Part shown: piece by piece, positions 17,544 through 26,386 of the stretch | How the letters are laid out: each line of letters begins with the position of its first letter | Position numbering within the stretch: position 1 is the stretch's first letter | Assembly: GCA_019455245.1 (NCBI GenBank) | Contig: JACFMR010000015.1 | Location: 42,568-99,571, forward strand | DNA length: 57,004 nt | DNA from: Opitutaceae bacterium | GTDB lineage: Bacteria; Verrucomicrobiota; Verrucomicrobiia; Opitutales; Opitutaceae | Direction: 5' to 3' | Translations under genes and position numbers: made by a program | Notes under the pieces: model-generated | Seen by the model: the letters and a program-made list of their open reading frames with translations, nothing else | Database searches by the model: none | What the model was told of the DNA's origin: nothing

Positions 17544-19676
17544 TCAGAAACGGAACGTCCACTTGCCCTTGAGGGAAACATCGCCGGCCACCGGGCGGAG
17601 GCTGTCGCCGGTGGTGTCGTAGCCCTGGTTCACCACGAAGTAGAAATCATTGCCGGGTGTTGGGGTCCACTTGATGCGGAAATTGGCTCCCAGCAGCCGG
17701 CTGTGGTTGTCGTATTGGCCGAGCAGGCTGAACTGCAGGTCGGGACTGAAGGTGTAACTCACCCTGAGGTTGGCGGTGCGCACCTGAAATGAGCCGGCGG
17801 GCAGGCGGATGTCCTGCAGCATGTTTTCGGTTTTGAAGGAGACCGCGGCGTTGGGCCGCCAGCCCACGCCGACGACATACGTATCGGCATGGCCGTTGAG
17901 GTAGCCGCCGGAGCGCCAGCGCAGGTAAAGGTCGGCGGGCCGGGCGCGGGCGGTGCCGATTTCGACCTGGTGATCGTTCCAGCGGTGCACGCCGGCGGGC
18001 ACGGTGATGCCCGGCCAGATGGGGAAAGATTGGTCGAAGGATTCGCGATGCCGGCCCCACCAGAAATTGGTGAAATCGCCGGCGCGGTTCTCGGCGTAGA
18101 GGCCCACCCAGCCGTGGCCGTCGAGGAGGTGCCCGTCGAGGTCGTAGGTGTGGTCGGTTTCGATGAACGGTTCGAAGAGGCGCAGCCAGTTTTCCTCGCC
18201 ATAGGTGGAGTGCCAGAGGGTGAGGTGCATGCCCTGCACGCCGGGGCGGGAGACGAAACCGAGCGGCGGATCGAACCGTTCGCCGATGCGGCTGAACGAT
18301 GCGAGCACGGTGAGGGGCTCGTTGGGATACTCGACCTTGACGGTCGTGGCGGTGCCGTCGCCGCCGGCGAAGTCGGACGAGCTGTATTGCAGGCCGCTCA
18401 TCACGCGCAGGGTTTTGTCGCCGGCCAACCGGGAGTTGGTGTAGTTGAAATCCGTGCCGACGAGATGGCCGGAACCGGCGCCGCGCGGATCGCCCTCGGT
18501 GACAACGAAGCCGACGCTCGATTCGGAAAAAATCTCGTGCGCGACGCGGCCGACGAAGAGGTTGCCGCCGGGGGTCGTGGGCGAGTCGTCGGTCTGCACA
18601 TCGAGGAGGCCGATCGTCCAGGGACCGGTGCGGCCGGTGAGCTTGGCGCCGGCAATGATGTCAACCGGCGTGCCGTTCGGCGCGCGGCCGATGCGGCGCG
18701 AGAAAAACGGCAGCGGATCCTCCTGCAGCCCGGCAAAGGAGAACAGCGAGGCGTCCTGGTTGAAAAAGGAGCGTTTTTCCGGATAGAAGAGCGGAAAGCG
18801 CGTGAGGTTGACCTGGCGATCGTCCACCTCGGCGTCGGCAAAATCGGTGTTGAGCGTGAGCGTGGCGGCGAGGGTGGGGCGGACCTGCCAGACCACGTCG
18901 AGGCTGGGCTTGAATTCCAGGATGCTTTGGCCCGGCGGCGGATCGGTGCGCGAGGTGAGGCTGGCGGACGGTTTGATGTCGAGCCCGCGGCCCTGGTGCA
19001 AACCGGTGATGCCTTCGAGGGTGCCGAGATCGGGCAGCGAATAGACGCTGCGCGCCCGGATGTGGTTGGCCCAGCGCACCGTCTCCTGCTTGCGGCGGAT
19101 GGTGCGCTCGATCTCAAAGCCCCAGGTCGGGTTCGCGGGATCGAAGGCGAGGGACTTGGTTGGAATCGCAAACTCCGCGCTCCAACCGCCGGCATCGCGG
19201 GAGACGCGGCCGTGCCAGAGGCCGTCCCAGTGTTTGTAATACTCGCTTTTGTTTTGCACGAGGCCGTCGAGCCGGCCGCCGGCGGCGGTCAGACCGAAAT
19301 AATAGCCGTCGCTTTGGCGGTTGAAGGTATCGAGGACGATCTGCAGTACATCGTCCGAACCGTTGAACAGGTCGTGCTGCATGGAGGTCGCGCGGATGCC
19401 GGCCAACCCGGCCGCATCGTGGCAGCGCACGGCGATGTAGAGGTGGTCGGCATCGTAGGTGACCCAAAACTCCGTGCGTTCGGACGGCGCGGCACCTGCG
19501 CCCGGGTATATCTGCCGGAACGCGTCGCTGTGCGCGGCGTCGCGCCACTCTCCGGGCGCAATCACGCCGTCAATGACCGGCGGCGAGTCCGTCGGCGTGA
19601 CGGACAAAACCGCGGCCAGGGCGTGAAGGCGGCAGGCATAAAGCAGACCAAGGAATGAAAAAATGCGACGGCACAT
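17544..19676 (-). CDS. CBM9-like/DUF5916 exported outer-membrane-type protein
   Basis: 710 residues with an N-terminal signal peptide (1-21). Residues 28-215 form a CBM9-like beta-sandwich of the kind that opens DUF5916 proteins (VIDGVIAPGEWRDA, then VTYDADHLYIAVRC). The remainder is a long beta-strand-rich DUF5916 region ending in an aromatic residue (KGKWTFRF), with alternating hydrophobic/polar strands as in an outer-membrane barrel. The C-terminal phenylalanine is typical of barrel proteins. Function is not established; related genes often sit with carbohydrate or peptide uptake systems. Neighbours give no further hint. Confidence 0.8.
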   Translation of the reverse strand: MCRRIFSFLGLLYACRLHALAAVLSVTPTDSPPVIDGVIAPGEWRDAAHSDAFRQIYPGAGAAPSERTEFWVTYDADHLYIAVRCHDAAGLAGIRATSMQHDLFNGSDDVLQIVLDTFNRQSDGYYFGLTAAGGRLDGLVQNKSEYYKHWDGLWHGRVSRDAGGWSAEFAIPTKSLAFDPANPTWGFEIERTIRRKQETVRWANHIRARSVYSLPDLGTLEGITGLHQGRGLDIKPSASLTSRTDPPPGQSILEFKPSLDVVWQVRPTLAATLTLNTDFADAEVDDRQVNLTRFPLFYPEKRSFFNQDASLFSFAGLQEDPLPFFSRRIGRAPNGTPVDIIAGAKLTGRTGPWTIGLLDVQTDDSPTTPGGNLFVGRVAHEIFSESSVGFVVTEGDPRGAGSGHLVGTDFNYTNSRLAGDKTLRVMSGLQYSSSDFAGGDGTATTVKVEYPNEPLTVLASFSRIGERFDPPLGFVSRPGVQGMHLTLWHSTYGEENWLRLFEPFIETDHTYDLDGHLLDGHGWVGLYAENRAGDFTNFWWGRHRESFDQSFPIWPGITVPAGVHRWNDHQVEIGTARARPADLYLRWRSGGYLNGHADTYVVGVGWRPNAAVSFKTENMLQDIRLPAGSFQVRTANLRVSYTFSPDLQFSLLGQYDNHSRLLGANFRIKWTPTPGNDFYFVVNQGYDTTGDSLRPVAGDVSLKGKWTFRF

Positions 19677-19770
19677 GCGGGCGGGTTTGGCAGGGTGTAT
19701 CAGGCAAAACCCGCGCCTATGGCGAAAGTTACAGGATCAATGGTTGATCCCCGGGATGGGTGAGCGGTCT

Positions 19771-20961
19771 TCAGGTCTGCCAGGACGCAGGGTCCAACAT
19801 CATGGGCTGCCGCGATTGGATGGATTGCCGGGCCGCGAGGGCGCAGGCCGTGGCGCGGTTGCCGTCCCGGGCCGTGGCGTTGCCCGGGGTGCGGCGGGCG
19901 GCGATGGCGGCGCAAAATTCCTCCAACGCCGCGCCCCAGCCCTTGTCGGGCGCGTAATTGATCTGCGGCGGCGGGGGTTCGCCGAGCAGTCGGCGGGCCT
20001 CGGCCCAGGCGGCCGGATTGCCGCTGTCCGCCAGCACGCCGGATTCGCGCATGGCCTTTTCATAGGCGTGCCGCTGTTCCAGCAGCGCGGAGAGACCGTG
20101 CCGGGCAAAGGCATCCACATGCCGGTTGTCACAACCGTCGTAGGCGCGGCCCGCGAAAGTCTGCACGCCGGGCAGATTTGCGCAGCCGCCCGTGCGCACT
20201 TCGACGTAATCGTCCATCGTGACAAACCGCCCCTCGCCCAGGGCGGCTTCCAAATGTTCCTTGGGCTGGGCGAGCGAAGCGTGCGAGGTGGAGAGGATCG
20301 TGGCGCGGCTGCCGTTGGCGTAATCGACGGTGATCAAGGCGTCGTTGGGTCGGCTTTCCCTGGCGTAGATTTCCACGGGCTCGGCGGCGAGCAGGTGGCA
20401 GAGCAGGTCGAAGATGTGGACGGTTTCCGTGAGCAGGCGGTCGACGGTTTTCCAGTGCTGCTCCGGCGGGCGGATGCGCTCGTCGTCGGCGAGCCGGTAG
20501 TAAAGGGAAACCGGCGCCTTGGCCTGCCGGAAGGCTGCGGCCATGGCCCGGGTGGCCGGGGCGAAACGCCGGTTGAAACCGACGGCGACGGGCAGGTTGA
20601 GCCGGCGGGCCAGTTGCTCCACTGCGCGGCATTCCGCCACGGTGGGGGCCAGCGGTTTTTCCACGTAGACCGGTTTGCCGTGGGCCAGCGCGGCCCGGGC
20701 CACGGCCGGATGAAATTCGGGCACGATGCCCACGACCACGACATCCACCGCCGGATCGGCCACCACTTCCTCCCAGTTGGTGCTGCGTCGGACCGGATGA
20801 TAACGATCGGCGACATCCGTGAGGGCTTGCTCATTCCGGTCGGCGAGATGTTGCAGCACCAATTGCCCGCTGCGCGCCACCGTCTGGATGTGCTGCTGGC
20901 GCATAAACTGGCCGCAGCCGATGACACCGACGCGGAGGGGAGAGGCGGGATCCGGGCTCAT
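19771..20961 (-). CDS. Gfo/Idh/MocA-family oxidoreductase
   Basis: 396 residues from the ATG at 20961 (MSPDPAS). The Rossmann start RVGVIGCGQFMRQQH and the family's EKPLAP motif (VYVEKPLAPT) mark an NAD(P)-dependent sugar or inositol dehydrogenase-like enzyme, and the C-terminal alpha/beta substrate domain is present. Many members act on pyranoses or cyclitols. An in-frame ATG four codons upstream is possible. The gene ends 95 bases beyond the DUF5916 start and is followed upstream by a kinase-like gene on the same strand, but spacing does not prove an operon. Substrate unknown. Confidence 0.88.
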   Translation of the reverse strand: MSPDPASPLRVGVIGCGQFMRQQHIQTVARSGQLVLQHLADRNEQALTDVADRYHPVRRSTNWEEVVADPAVDVVVVGIVPEFHPAVARAALAHGKPVYVEKPLAPTVAECRAVEQLARRLNLPVAVGFNRRFAPATRAMAAAFRQAKAPVSLYYRLADDERIRPPEQHWKTVDRLLTETVHIFDLLCHLLAAEPVEIYARESRPNDALITVDYANGSRATILSTSHASLAQPKEHLEAALGEGRFVTMDDYVEVRTGGCANLPGVQTFAGRAYDGCDNRHVDAFARHGLSALLEQRHAYEKAMRESGVLADSGNPAAWAEARRLLGEPPPPQINYAPDKGWGAALEEFCAAIAARRTPGNATARDGNRATACALAARQSIQSRQPMMLDPASWQT

Positions 20962-21027
20962 GGATGCGACCAACGTAGCGGCTGCGGGCGGGGATGACAG
21001 CAGATAACGCGATCCAGTCGGCTGGCC

Positions 21028-22053
21028 TTAGCTTGTGGTCTGACGGAGTCGGGAGAAAAACCCCGGTCCATCCTTTTCGAGCAACTCAATCACCTGCCCA
21101 AAACCATCCAGCGCGAAATCGAGTTGCTGCCCGGGCGGCACCTTGCGGCTGCCGCGCAGACGCATCTGGATCCAGCGCGAGCGCAACAGCAGGGGCATCG
21201 CCTGCCATTCATCAGCGGTCAGCGGCAGGACGGTCTGATAGCCGGCCAACAGGGACCGGGCCAGGGCGGCGTCGGGCACGAAGGGTTGGGTGAGGCTGCG
21301 GATTGAATCGGGTTCGAAGGATGATGTCCGCACGGAGGCAAAGAACATCAGCGCATCAACCACGTCGCGCACGCGGGCCTGCACGGCGAGGTAGTCGAAG
21401 TCGTAAAGCGCGGCGACTTCCGTTCCGCAGAAACGCACATTGCCGGGATGAAAATCGCCGTGAATCACTGCGCGGGGCAGGCGGAGATACAGCGTGGTTT
21501 CGAGTTCCTGGCGGCCACGCTGCAGCAGTTGGCCGATGGCGGCGAGTTGCGCGGATTGCGCCGGGGTGGCCGGCCAACCGCGCAGCCGCGCGAGGCAGTC
21601 CTGCAAGGCCGCGGGGTGATCTTCGCGCGGCGGCGGGGCGGCGTCCCGGTCGACCAAGTCCGCGGTCAGCCGGTGCATGCGCGCCAGAAACGCGCCGAGG
21701 TTTTTCGCGGCGTCCGGGTTGCCGGCCGGCCAGGGCTCGCCTTCGATCCAGGACAGCACCTCAAAGGTGCGGCCATCCAACGCAAAGGTGGTCGTGGCGT
21801 CAGTCCGCGCCAGCGCTCGCGGCACGGGCAGGCCGGCGTCCGCCAGCCGGTTGAGCACGGTGTGCGCGAACCCGGTGCGCCCGGGCGAGGAAAACTCCGC
21901 CGGACGTACGCGGATCACGAACTTGCCGCGATCCGTGGTGACGGCCCACTTGGGCGTGGCGGTGCCGCCGAGCGGATGTGCGGCCTGCACGTTGCCGAGG
22001 CCGAAGGCGAGCATCACCCGGGCGAGCAGTTCGGTTGGGGCCGGCGATGGCAT
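21028..22053 (-). CDS. APH-family phosphotransferase
   Basis: 341 residues. The catalytic loop VIHGDFHPGNV and the metal-binding LYDFDY correspond to Brenner's motif and DFG-like aspartate of aminoglycoside/choline/homoserine kinase-like proteins. An N-terminal nucleotide-binding lobe with a GTATPKW loop is recognisable. Overall form fits the homoserine kinase II/SrkA-like group rather than a resistance enzyme. It starts 17 bases after the stop of the copper ATPase gene on the same strand, so it may be co-transcribed, but no link to metal handling is evident. Substrate unknown. Confidence 0.82.
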   Translation of the reverse strand: MPSPAPTELLARVMLAFGLGNVQAAHPLGGTATPKWAVTTDRGKFVIRVRPAEFSSPGRTGFAHTVLNRLADAGLPVPRALARTDATTTFALDGRTFEVLSWIEGEPWPAGNPDAAKNLGAFLARMHRLTADLVDRDAAPPPREDHPAALQDCLARLRGWPATPAQSAQLAAIGQLLQRGRQELETTLYLRLPRAVIHGDFHPGNVRFCGTEVAALYDFDYLAVQARVRDVVDALMFFASVRTSSFEPDSIRSLTQPFVPDAALARSLLAGYQTVLPLTADEWQAMPLLLRSRWIQMRLRGSRKVPPGQQLDFALDGFGQVIELLEKDGPGFFSRLRQTTS

Positions 22054-22069
22054 CGCGAAAAAACTGGGC

Positions 22070-24130
22070 TCACAGTTTCACCCGGCGCAGGCGCAGGGCG
22101 TTGGAGACGACGGTGATTGAGCTGAGGCTCATGGCGGCGCCGGCGAACATCGGGTTGAGCAGCCAGCCGAACACCGGATAAAGCACGCCGGCGGCGAGCG
22201 GCAGCCCGAGGGTGTTGTAGGCGAAGGCCCAGAAGAGATTCTGCTTGATGTTGCGCAAGGTGGCTCGGCTGAGGTGCACGGCGCGCACGAGCGCGGCGAG
22301 GTCGCCCTTCACGAGCACGAGGCCCGCGCTGTGCATGGCGACATCGGTGCCGGTGCCCATGGCGATGCCGATATCGGCGGCGGCGAGCGCGGGGGCGTCG
22401 TTGAGCCCGTCGCCGGCAAACACGACCGATTCACCGCGCCGTTGGTGCTCGCGCACGAGCTCCTGTTTGCGCGCGGGCGTGACGCCGGCGTGGTAACCGT
22501 CGAGCGCGAGTTCCCCTGCGATGGCTTGGGCGGCGGCCTCGCGGTCGCCGCTGACCATCACGACGCGGAGCCCCAGCGATTGCAGTTCGCGGATGGCGGT
22601 GGGCGTGGAATCCTTGATGCGGTCGGCGAGTTCGATGGTGCCGATTTCGCGGCCGTCCACCTGCACGGCGACGAGCGTGGCGGTGGCGTGTTGCGTGCCG
22701 GCGTCGGCGGGCGCTCGGCCCACGAAGACGGTTTTGCCATCCACGAGGGCGGTGACGCCGTGACCGGCCTCGGCCTTGAAATCGGTGGCGGCCGGCAGGC
22801 GGAGTTGGCGCGCTTCTGCGGCCGACACGATGGCGCGGGCGAGCGGGTGTTCGCTGGCGCTTTCGGCGGCGGCGGCGAGGGTGAGAAGTTGGTCGGCTGT
22901 AGCCGGGGTCGCCGACCCCGGACCGGGGCCATCGGCCCCGGCTACAGGATGCACGCCCACGACCTCGGGCCGGCCGGCGGTGAGCGTGCCGGTTTTGTCG
23001 ATCAGCAGGGTGTTGGCATGCGCGAGGCGCTCGAGCGCGGCGGCTTCCTTGACGAGCACGCCGGCCTGGGCGCCGCGGCCGATGCCGGTGACGATCGAGA
23101 CGGGCGTGGCGAGCCCGAGCGCGCAAGGGCAGGCGATGATGAGCACGGAGACGGCGTTGAGCAGGCCGAGCAGCCAGCCACGCTCGGGCAGCACCAGGCC
23201 CCAGGTGAAAAACGTGACGATGGCGATGGCGAGCACGGCGGGCACAAACCAGGCCGACACGCGGTCGGCGAGCCGCGCGATCGGCGCCTCGCTTTCGACG
23301 GCCTGTTCGACGAGGCGCACGATCTGCGCGAGCAGGGTGTCGGCGCCGACGCGCTCGGCGGTGAAAACAAACGCGCCGGTGGTGTTGAGCGTGCCGGCGC
23401 TGACCTTGTCGCCGGTGCTTTTGGCCACGGGCAGGGGTTCGCCGGTCAGCATGGACTCGTCGATCTCGGCGCGGCCGTCGGTCAGCACACCGTCAACCGG
23501 CAGGTGTTCGCCGGGGCGCACGCGCAGGCGGTCGCCGGGTTTGATGTCGGCCACGGGTACATCGGTTTCACGGCCGTCGGCGTCAAGGCGGTGGGCGGTG
23601 CGGGGCGCGAGGTCCATGAGGCCGCGGATGGCGGCGTCGGTACGGGCGTGCGCGCGCTGTTCGAGAATCTGCCCGAGGAGCACGATGGTGGTGATGAAGG
23701 CGGTGCCCTCAAAGTAGATCGAAGCGCCGTGATGGGAGAAGAACTGGGCCGGCACGTGCTCCCAGAGCGCGACCACGGCGGTGCTGAAAAAATACGCGGC
23801 GCCGGTGCCGGTCACGGTCAGCGTGAACATGTTGGTGTCGCGCTCGACGATGGATTTCCACCAGCGGCGGATGAACGGCGCGCCGCACCAGAAGAACACC
23901 GGCGTGGTCAGGGCGAACTGCAGCCAGGCCGAGGTGCGCATCGGGATGTAGGCGTACAGATCGGACCACAACATGGGGCCCATGGAGAGGAACAACACCG
24001 GCAGCGTGAGGGCGACCGCGACATAGAAGCGCGGCCGGAGAAACCGTTCGTGCGGCAGACCCATGTAAACGGGCTCGTCCGGGGCGGCGGCGGGGGTGGC
24101 GTTGGTGGAGTGAGAGTGGGCGTGGTTCAT
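22070..24130 (-). CDS. copA: Cu+-type P1B ATPase without HMA domain
   Basis: 686 residues. No N-terminal HMA domain is present; the first 20 residues contain only a weak His/Ser-rich stretch. Motifs in order are TGEP actuator loop, ACPCAL in TM6, [13 protein letters not shown] and GDGLNDAP. The last helices contain [15 protein letters not shown] and [18 protein letters not shown], with the Tyr-Asn and Met-Ser-Ser residues of the Cu+ site, so it exports monovalent copper or silver. Residues about 395-411 between the P-domain and N-domain are encoded by an in-frame palindromic repeat pair. Genes for two mini-proteins and a sigma factor with a Cys-rich tail lie immediately upstream, suggesting metal-responsive expression. 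Confidence 0.93.
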   Translation of the reverse strand: MNHAHSHSTNATPAAAPDEPVYMGLPHERFLRPRFYVAVALTLPVLFLSMGPMLWSDLYAYIPMRTSAWLQFALTTPVFFWCGAPFIRRWWKSIVERDTNMFTLTVTGTGAAYFFSTAVVALWEHVPAQFFSHHGASIYFEGTAFITTIVLLGQILEQRAHARTDAAIRGLMDLAPRTAHRLDADGRETDVPVADIKPGDRLRVRPGEHLPVDGVLTDGRAEIDESMLTGEPLPVAKSTGDKVSAGTLNTTGAFVFTAERVGADTLLAQIVRLVEQAVESEAPIARLADRVSAWFVPAVLAIAIVTFFTWGLVLPERGWLLGLLNAVSVLIIACPCALGLATPVSIVTGIGRGAQAGVLVKEAAALERLAHANTLLIDKTGTLTAGRPEVVGVHPVAGADGPGPGSATPATADQLLTLAAAAESASEHPLARAIVSAAEARQLRLPAATDFKAEAGHGVTALVDGKTVFVGRAPADAGTQHATATLVAVQVDGREIGTIELADRIKDSTPTAIRELQSLGLRVVMVSGDREAAAQAIAGELALDGYHAGVTPARKQELVREHQRRGESVVFAGDGLNDAPALAAADIGIAMGTGTDVAMHSAGLVLVKGDLAALVRAVHLSRATLRNIKQNLFWAFAYNTLGLPLAAGVLYPVFGWLLNPMFAGAAMSLSSITVVSNALRLRRVKL
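22899..22945. repeat. Paired palindromic repeat inside the copper ATPase gene
   Basis: Two 23-base units (22899-22921 and 22923-22945) in inverted orientation with a single base between them. Both start with GTAGCC and have CCGGGG/CCCCGG-type stems. The coded peptide ([17 protein letters not shown]) resembles the peptide coded by the equivalent insert in the CobW-type gene. Confidence 0.85.
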
Positions 24131-24136
24131 GGCGTG

Positions 24137-24292
24137 TCAGTTGGCGGACCGGCGATGGCGCAGCGACCGTCCGTAATCCCAGAGGGTCAGGGCGATCAAG
24201 GCGTTGAGGTCGTGGCAGCGGCAGCGCAATTCAGCGTGGCAACGGCAGCGGGTGCAACCGCAGGCTGCGGGATGGGCGCGGGTTTTGGCCAT
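24137..24292 (-). CDS. 51-residue Cys-rich mini-protein upstream of copper ATPase
   Basis: 51 codons opened by the ATG at 24292. The N-terminal half contains CGCTRCRCHAELRCRCH, six cysteines as three CxC pairs (C11/C13, C16/C18, C24/C26) plus two histidines, which is metallothionein- or chaperone-like. The second half (DLNALIALTLWDYGRSLRHRR) is an amphipathic helix with a basic end. The stop is 6 bases before the copper ATPase start, so co-translation is likely. The CxC pattern and position favour a real gene, but there is no clear ribosome-binding site. It could be a small intracellular Cu+ buffer or donor for the pump; no family recognised. Confidence 0.6.
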   Translation of the reverse strand: MAKTRAHPAACGCTRCRCHAELRCRCHDLNALIALTLWDYGRSLRHRRSAN

Positions 24293-24300
24293 GGCGCGGG

Positions 24301-24456
24301 TCAGTTGTGTTGGGTTGAAGCGGGCCGGGCGCGGCGGGCCGGGCCGGCATTGAAGCGACGGCGCAGGGTTGCCCGGATCGTGCCCAGCAGAAACGGGAAA
24401 AACGGCGGCACCGTCGGGATGATGAAACAGCGGGGAGGATGGTCGTGGGTGTGCAT
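24301..24456 (-). CDS. Possible 51-residue mini-protein with HTHDH start
   Basis: 51 codons from the ATG at 24456, stopping 8 bases before the Cys-rich mini-gene. The protein opens MHTHDHPPRC, continues with a hydrophobic, Pro/Phe-rich stretch (IIPTVPPFFPFLLGTI) that could insert in or lie on the membrane, and ends in an Arg-rich tail. Lying between the sigma-factor gene (40 bases away) and the Cys-rich gene, it would complete an unbroken four-gene run to the ATPase. Evidence is position and the His-rich start only. Confidence 0.42.
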   Translation of the reverse strand: MHTHDHPPRCFIIPTVPPFFPFLLGTIRATLRRRFNAGPARRARPASTQHN

Positions 24457-24495
24457 GATGGTTGACACCCGGTAAACGCAGCCGCCGGCCCGATC

Positions 24496-25104
24496 TTACA
24501 GCGGATCGCCCCCAAATTTTTCGCAGTGGCAATCGAGGCAGGCATCCGCGGCGCAGGCCCCGCAGAACACCTCCAGTTTTTTCCGCAGTTCGCGGCGGGC
24601 GCGATGCAGGATGACGCCGGCGTGGTTGGCGGTGAGGCCGAGCTCGCGGGCGGCGTCCTGCACCGGCGCGCCGGCCAAATCCACGCGGCGCAGCAGCTCC
24701 GCCTGGCGCGCGGGCAAGGTGGCGATGATCCCGCCGAGACAGGCGCAGATTTGCTTTTCCCAACCGGGCGGGGCGGCGGCGATATCCTCGCCGAGGCTGG
24801 AGAGCAGCGTGCCGTGGGCCTCGTCGCGGCGGCGCACGACGTCGTGACGCCGGTAGTGGTCGATGATCGCGTTGCGCAGCACGCGATAAAACCAGGCGAT
24901 GGCATGTTCCGGGGTGGAGAAATCACCGGCGTGGGCCATCGCCTTGATGAGGCCGGATTGGAGCAGGTCCTCGGCCTCGTCGCCCACGCGCGCCCGGAGA
25001 AAGGCCTTGAAGGCGCTGCGCTCGGCGTTGAGCACGCGGGCGATTTCCTCCGCGCGTTGGCGGGGCGTTGCGGATGAAGGAATGTCGTTGCCGCCGGAGG
25101 GCAT
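24496..25104 (-). CDS. ECF sigma factor with Cys-rich C-terminal tail (CorE-like)
   Basis: 202 residues from the ATG at 25104 (MPSGGND). Region 2 (EAEDLLQSGLIKAMAHA, then IAWFYRVLRNAIIDHYRR) and region 4 (VQDAARELGLTANHAGVILH) identify a sigma-70 ECF factor. The last 24 residues carry five cysteines (C181, C184, C189, C192, C194; spacing CxxCx4CxxCxC). This matches the idea of CorE-type ECF factors, in which a C-terminal Cys-rich domain binds copper or cadmium and switches DNA binding without an anti-sigma factor. Located directly upstream of two mini-genes and the Cu+ ATPase on the same strand. Metal sensing is inferred from the tail and the context. Confidence 0.82.
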   Translation of the reverse strand: MPSGGNDIPSSATPRQRAEEIARVLNAERSAFKAFLRARVGDEAEDLLQSGLIKAMAHAGDFSTPEHAIAWFYRVLRNAIIDHYRRHDVVRRRDEAHGTLLSSLGEDIAAAPPGWEKQICACLGGIIATLPARQAELLRRVDLAGAPVQDAARELGLTANHAGVILHRARRELRKKLEVFCGACAADACLDCHCEKFGGDPL

Positions 25105-25130
25105 GGGATAATGCAAAGGGAAGGCGGCGT

Positions 25131-25592
25131 TCAGAGCCAGCGCCGTACGCGGGCTTGATAATCGTGGAAGGCCGCACCGAAGCGGGCGCGCAGGGCGTGT
25201 TCCTCGGGGATAATTTGCAGACGGTTCATCACCGGCACATAGGCGACGGCGAGCAGCAGGGCGGCGGGTTGACCGAGCAGCAGAGCCCAGCCGAACAACG
25301 CGAGCAGGAGACCGAGATACATCGGGTTGCGGGTAAAACGATAGATGCCGTTGGTCACCAAAGCGGTGGCGGCATCCGGCCGCAGCGGATGCACGGTGGT
25401 GCGGGCGACGCGAAACTGCCACACGCCGGATACGGCGATCGCGCCGCCGAAGCCGGCGAGCCCGGCCGCGAGCATCGTGCTGGTTGGACCGGCGCAGGAC
25501 GGCCCGGGCAAGGTGCGGGCGGCGAGCCAGATCCACCCGGCGAAGAGCAGCGTTACGACGACCGGCGGAACCTTGAGCTGCAGCATGCGCAT
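25131..25592 (-). CDS. ICMT/PEMT-like integral membrane methyltransferase
   Basis: 153 residues, four or five hydrophobic helices. The signature GIYRFTRNPMYLGLLLALFGWAL and the closing EEHALRARFGAAFHDYQARVRRWL are those of the isoprenylcysteine carboxyl methyltransferase/phospholipid methyltransferase fold, which binds SAM at the membrane. Bacterial members act on unknown lipids or small molecules and often accompany copper genes. It lies 26 bases upstream of the sigma-factor start and 73 bases downstream of the DUF3347 gene, all on the minus strand. Confidence 0.85.
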   Translation of the reverse strand: MRMLQLKVPPVVVTLLFAGWIWLAARTLPGPSCAGPTSTMLAAGLAGFGGAIAVSGVWQFRVARTTVHPLRPDAATALVTNGIYRFTRNPMYLGLLLALFGWALLLGQPAALLLAVAYVPVMNRLQIIPEEHALRARFGAAFHDYQARVRRWL

Positions 25593-25665
25593 GGCTGCAG
25601 GGAATCACGTGTCACGTCATCTGCAAGCCGGCCCCGATATCCGGGAACCGGTTGGCGGGGCAATC

Positions 25666-26313
25666 TCAGCTTTTGGTGGCGCAACAGCTCATGCCGCAGG
25701 CGGCGGGCCGGGTGCTCTCGGCGGGCTGGCTTTTGTAGCCGGGCACCCCCAGGTGCATGCGGTCAAGCTCGGCCCGGCTGTGGCCGGAGTGCGGCATGGT
25801 TCCGGCCGGCGTGGCGTCAACCTCATGCGCGGATGCGGGCTTGCCGCCGGAAAGTTGCTCCTTGATCACCCCGCAGCGGAGCATGCTTTTGCCATAATAG
25901 GGGTTGCTGATCGTCTGGCCGGACTGCAGCCAGTCACCGCCCTTGCCGCGGAAGGCCATCGGGCAGTGGGCGAGATACAGGTCCGTTGTGCCGGTGTTCT
26001 TGAGCAGGGGAATCAACGCCTGCGACACGTGCAGGAAAGCGGTCCGGGCGGCGGCGATGTCGCCGGCCCGGGCGATTTTTCCGGCGGCATCGGTCAGGCC
26101 GGCGTGGGCCGGATCGGCGGCGGCGGTCTGCAGGGCGGCGCCGGCGGTTTTTGCGGCGGCGAGATTGTCGCCGGCCAAGGCCGACTGCACCTGCAGGTAG
26201 GCGGAGATCACGTCGTTGGCGGGATGGTCCGTCGCGGTGGCGTTCGAAGCGAAGCCCGGCAGAGCCACGAGGGAGATAAGCAGGGCGATGAGGAGATGTC
26301 GGATGGATTTCAT
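25666..26313 (-). CDS. Exported DUF3347 metal-binding protein
   Basis: 215 residues with a signal peptide (1-22). A helical DUF3347 domain occupies about 30-150, with CPMAF at 117-121 and the NPYYGKSMLRCG segment ending at C147/G148. The same pattern (CPM...NPFFGSGMLTCG) forms the C-terminus of the nearby CusB-type adaptor, so this protein is a free-standing paralogue of that module. The tail (about 185-215) adds HSGHSRAELDRMHLG and CGMSCC. It is probably a periplasmic copper carrier that serves the Cus pump. The gene is 70 bases downstream of cusA. Confidence 0.85.
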   Translation of the reverse strand: MKSIRHLLIALLISLVALPGFASNATATDHPANDVISAYLQVQSALAGDNLAAAKTAGAALQTAAADPAHAGLTDAAGKIARAGDIAAARTAFLHVSQALIPLLKNTGTTDLYLAHCPMAFRGKGGDWLQSGQTISNPYYGKSMLRCGVIKEQLSGGKPASAHEVDATPAGTMPHSGHSRAELDRMHLGVPGYKSQPAESTRPAACGMSCCATKS

Positions 26314-26363
26314 GTTTGGGAGGATTGAGGGTTGAGCGGGTCAGCCGCAGGGGCGGGCCAGAC

Positions 26364-26386
26364 TGGCGGGCTTGCGCCCGCCCTCA
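26364..26386. repeat. Palindromic unit at the end of cusA
   Basis: A 7-bp G/C stem (ggcgggc / gcccgcc, 26365-26382) lies directly after the TGA of the cusA-type gene. The stop codon plus the first bases read TGAGGGCGGG on the minus strand, one or two bases from the GTAGGGCGGG start of the dispersed repeat family. It could also form a short hairpin in the message. Confidence 0.6.
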
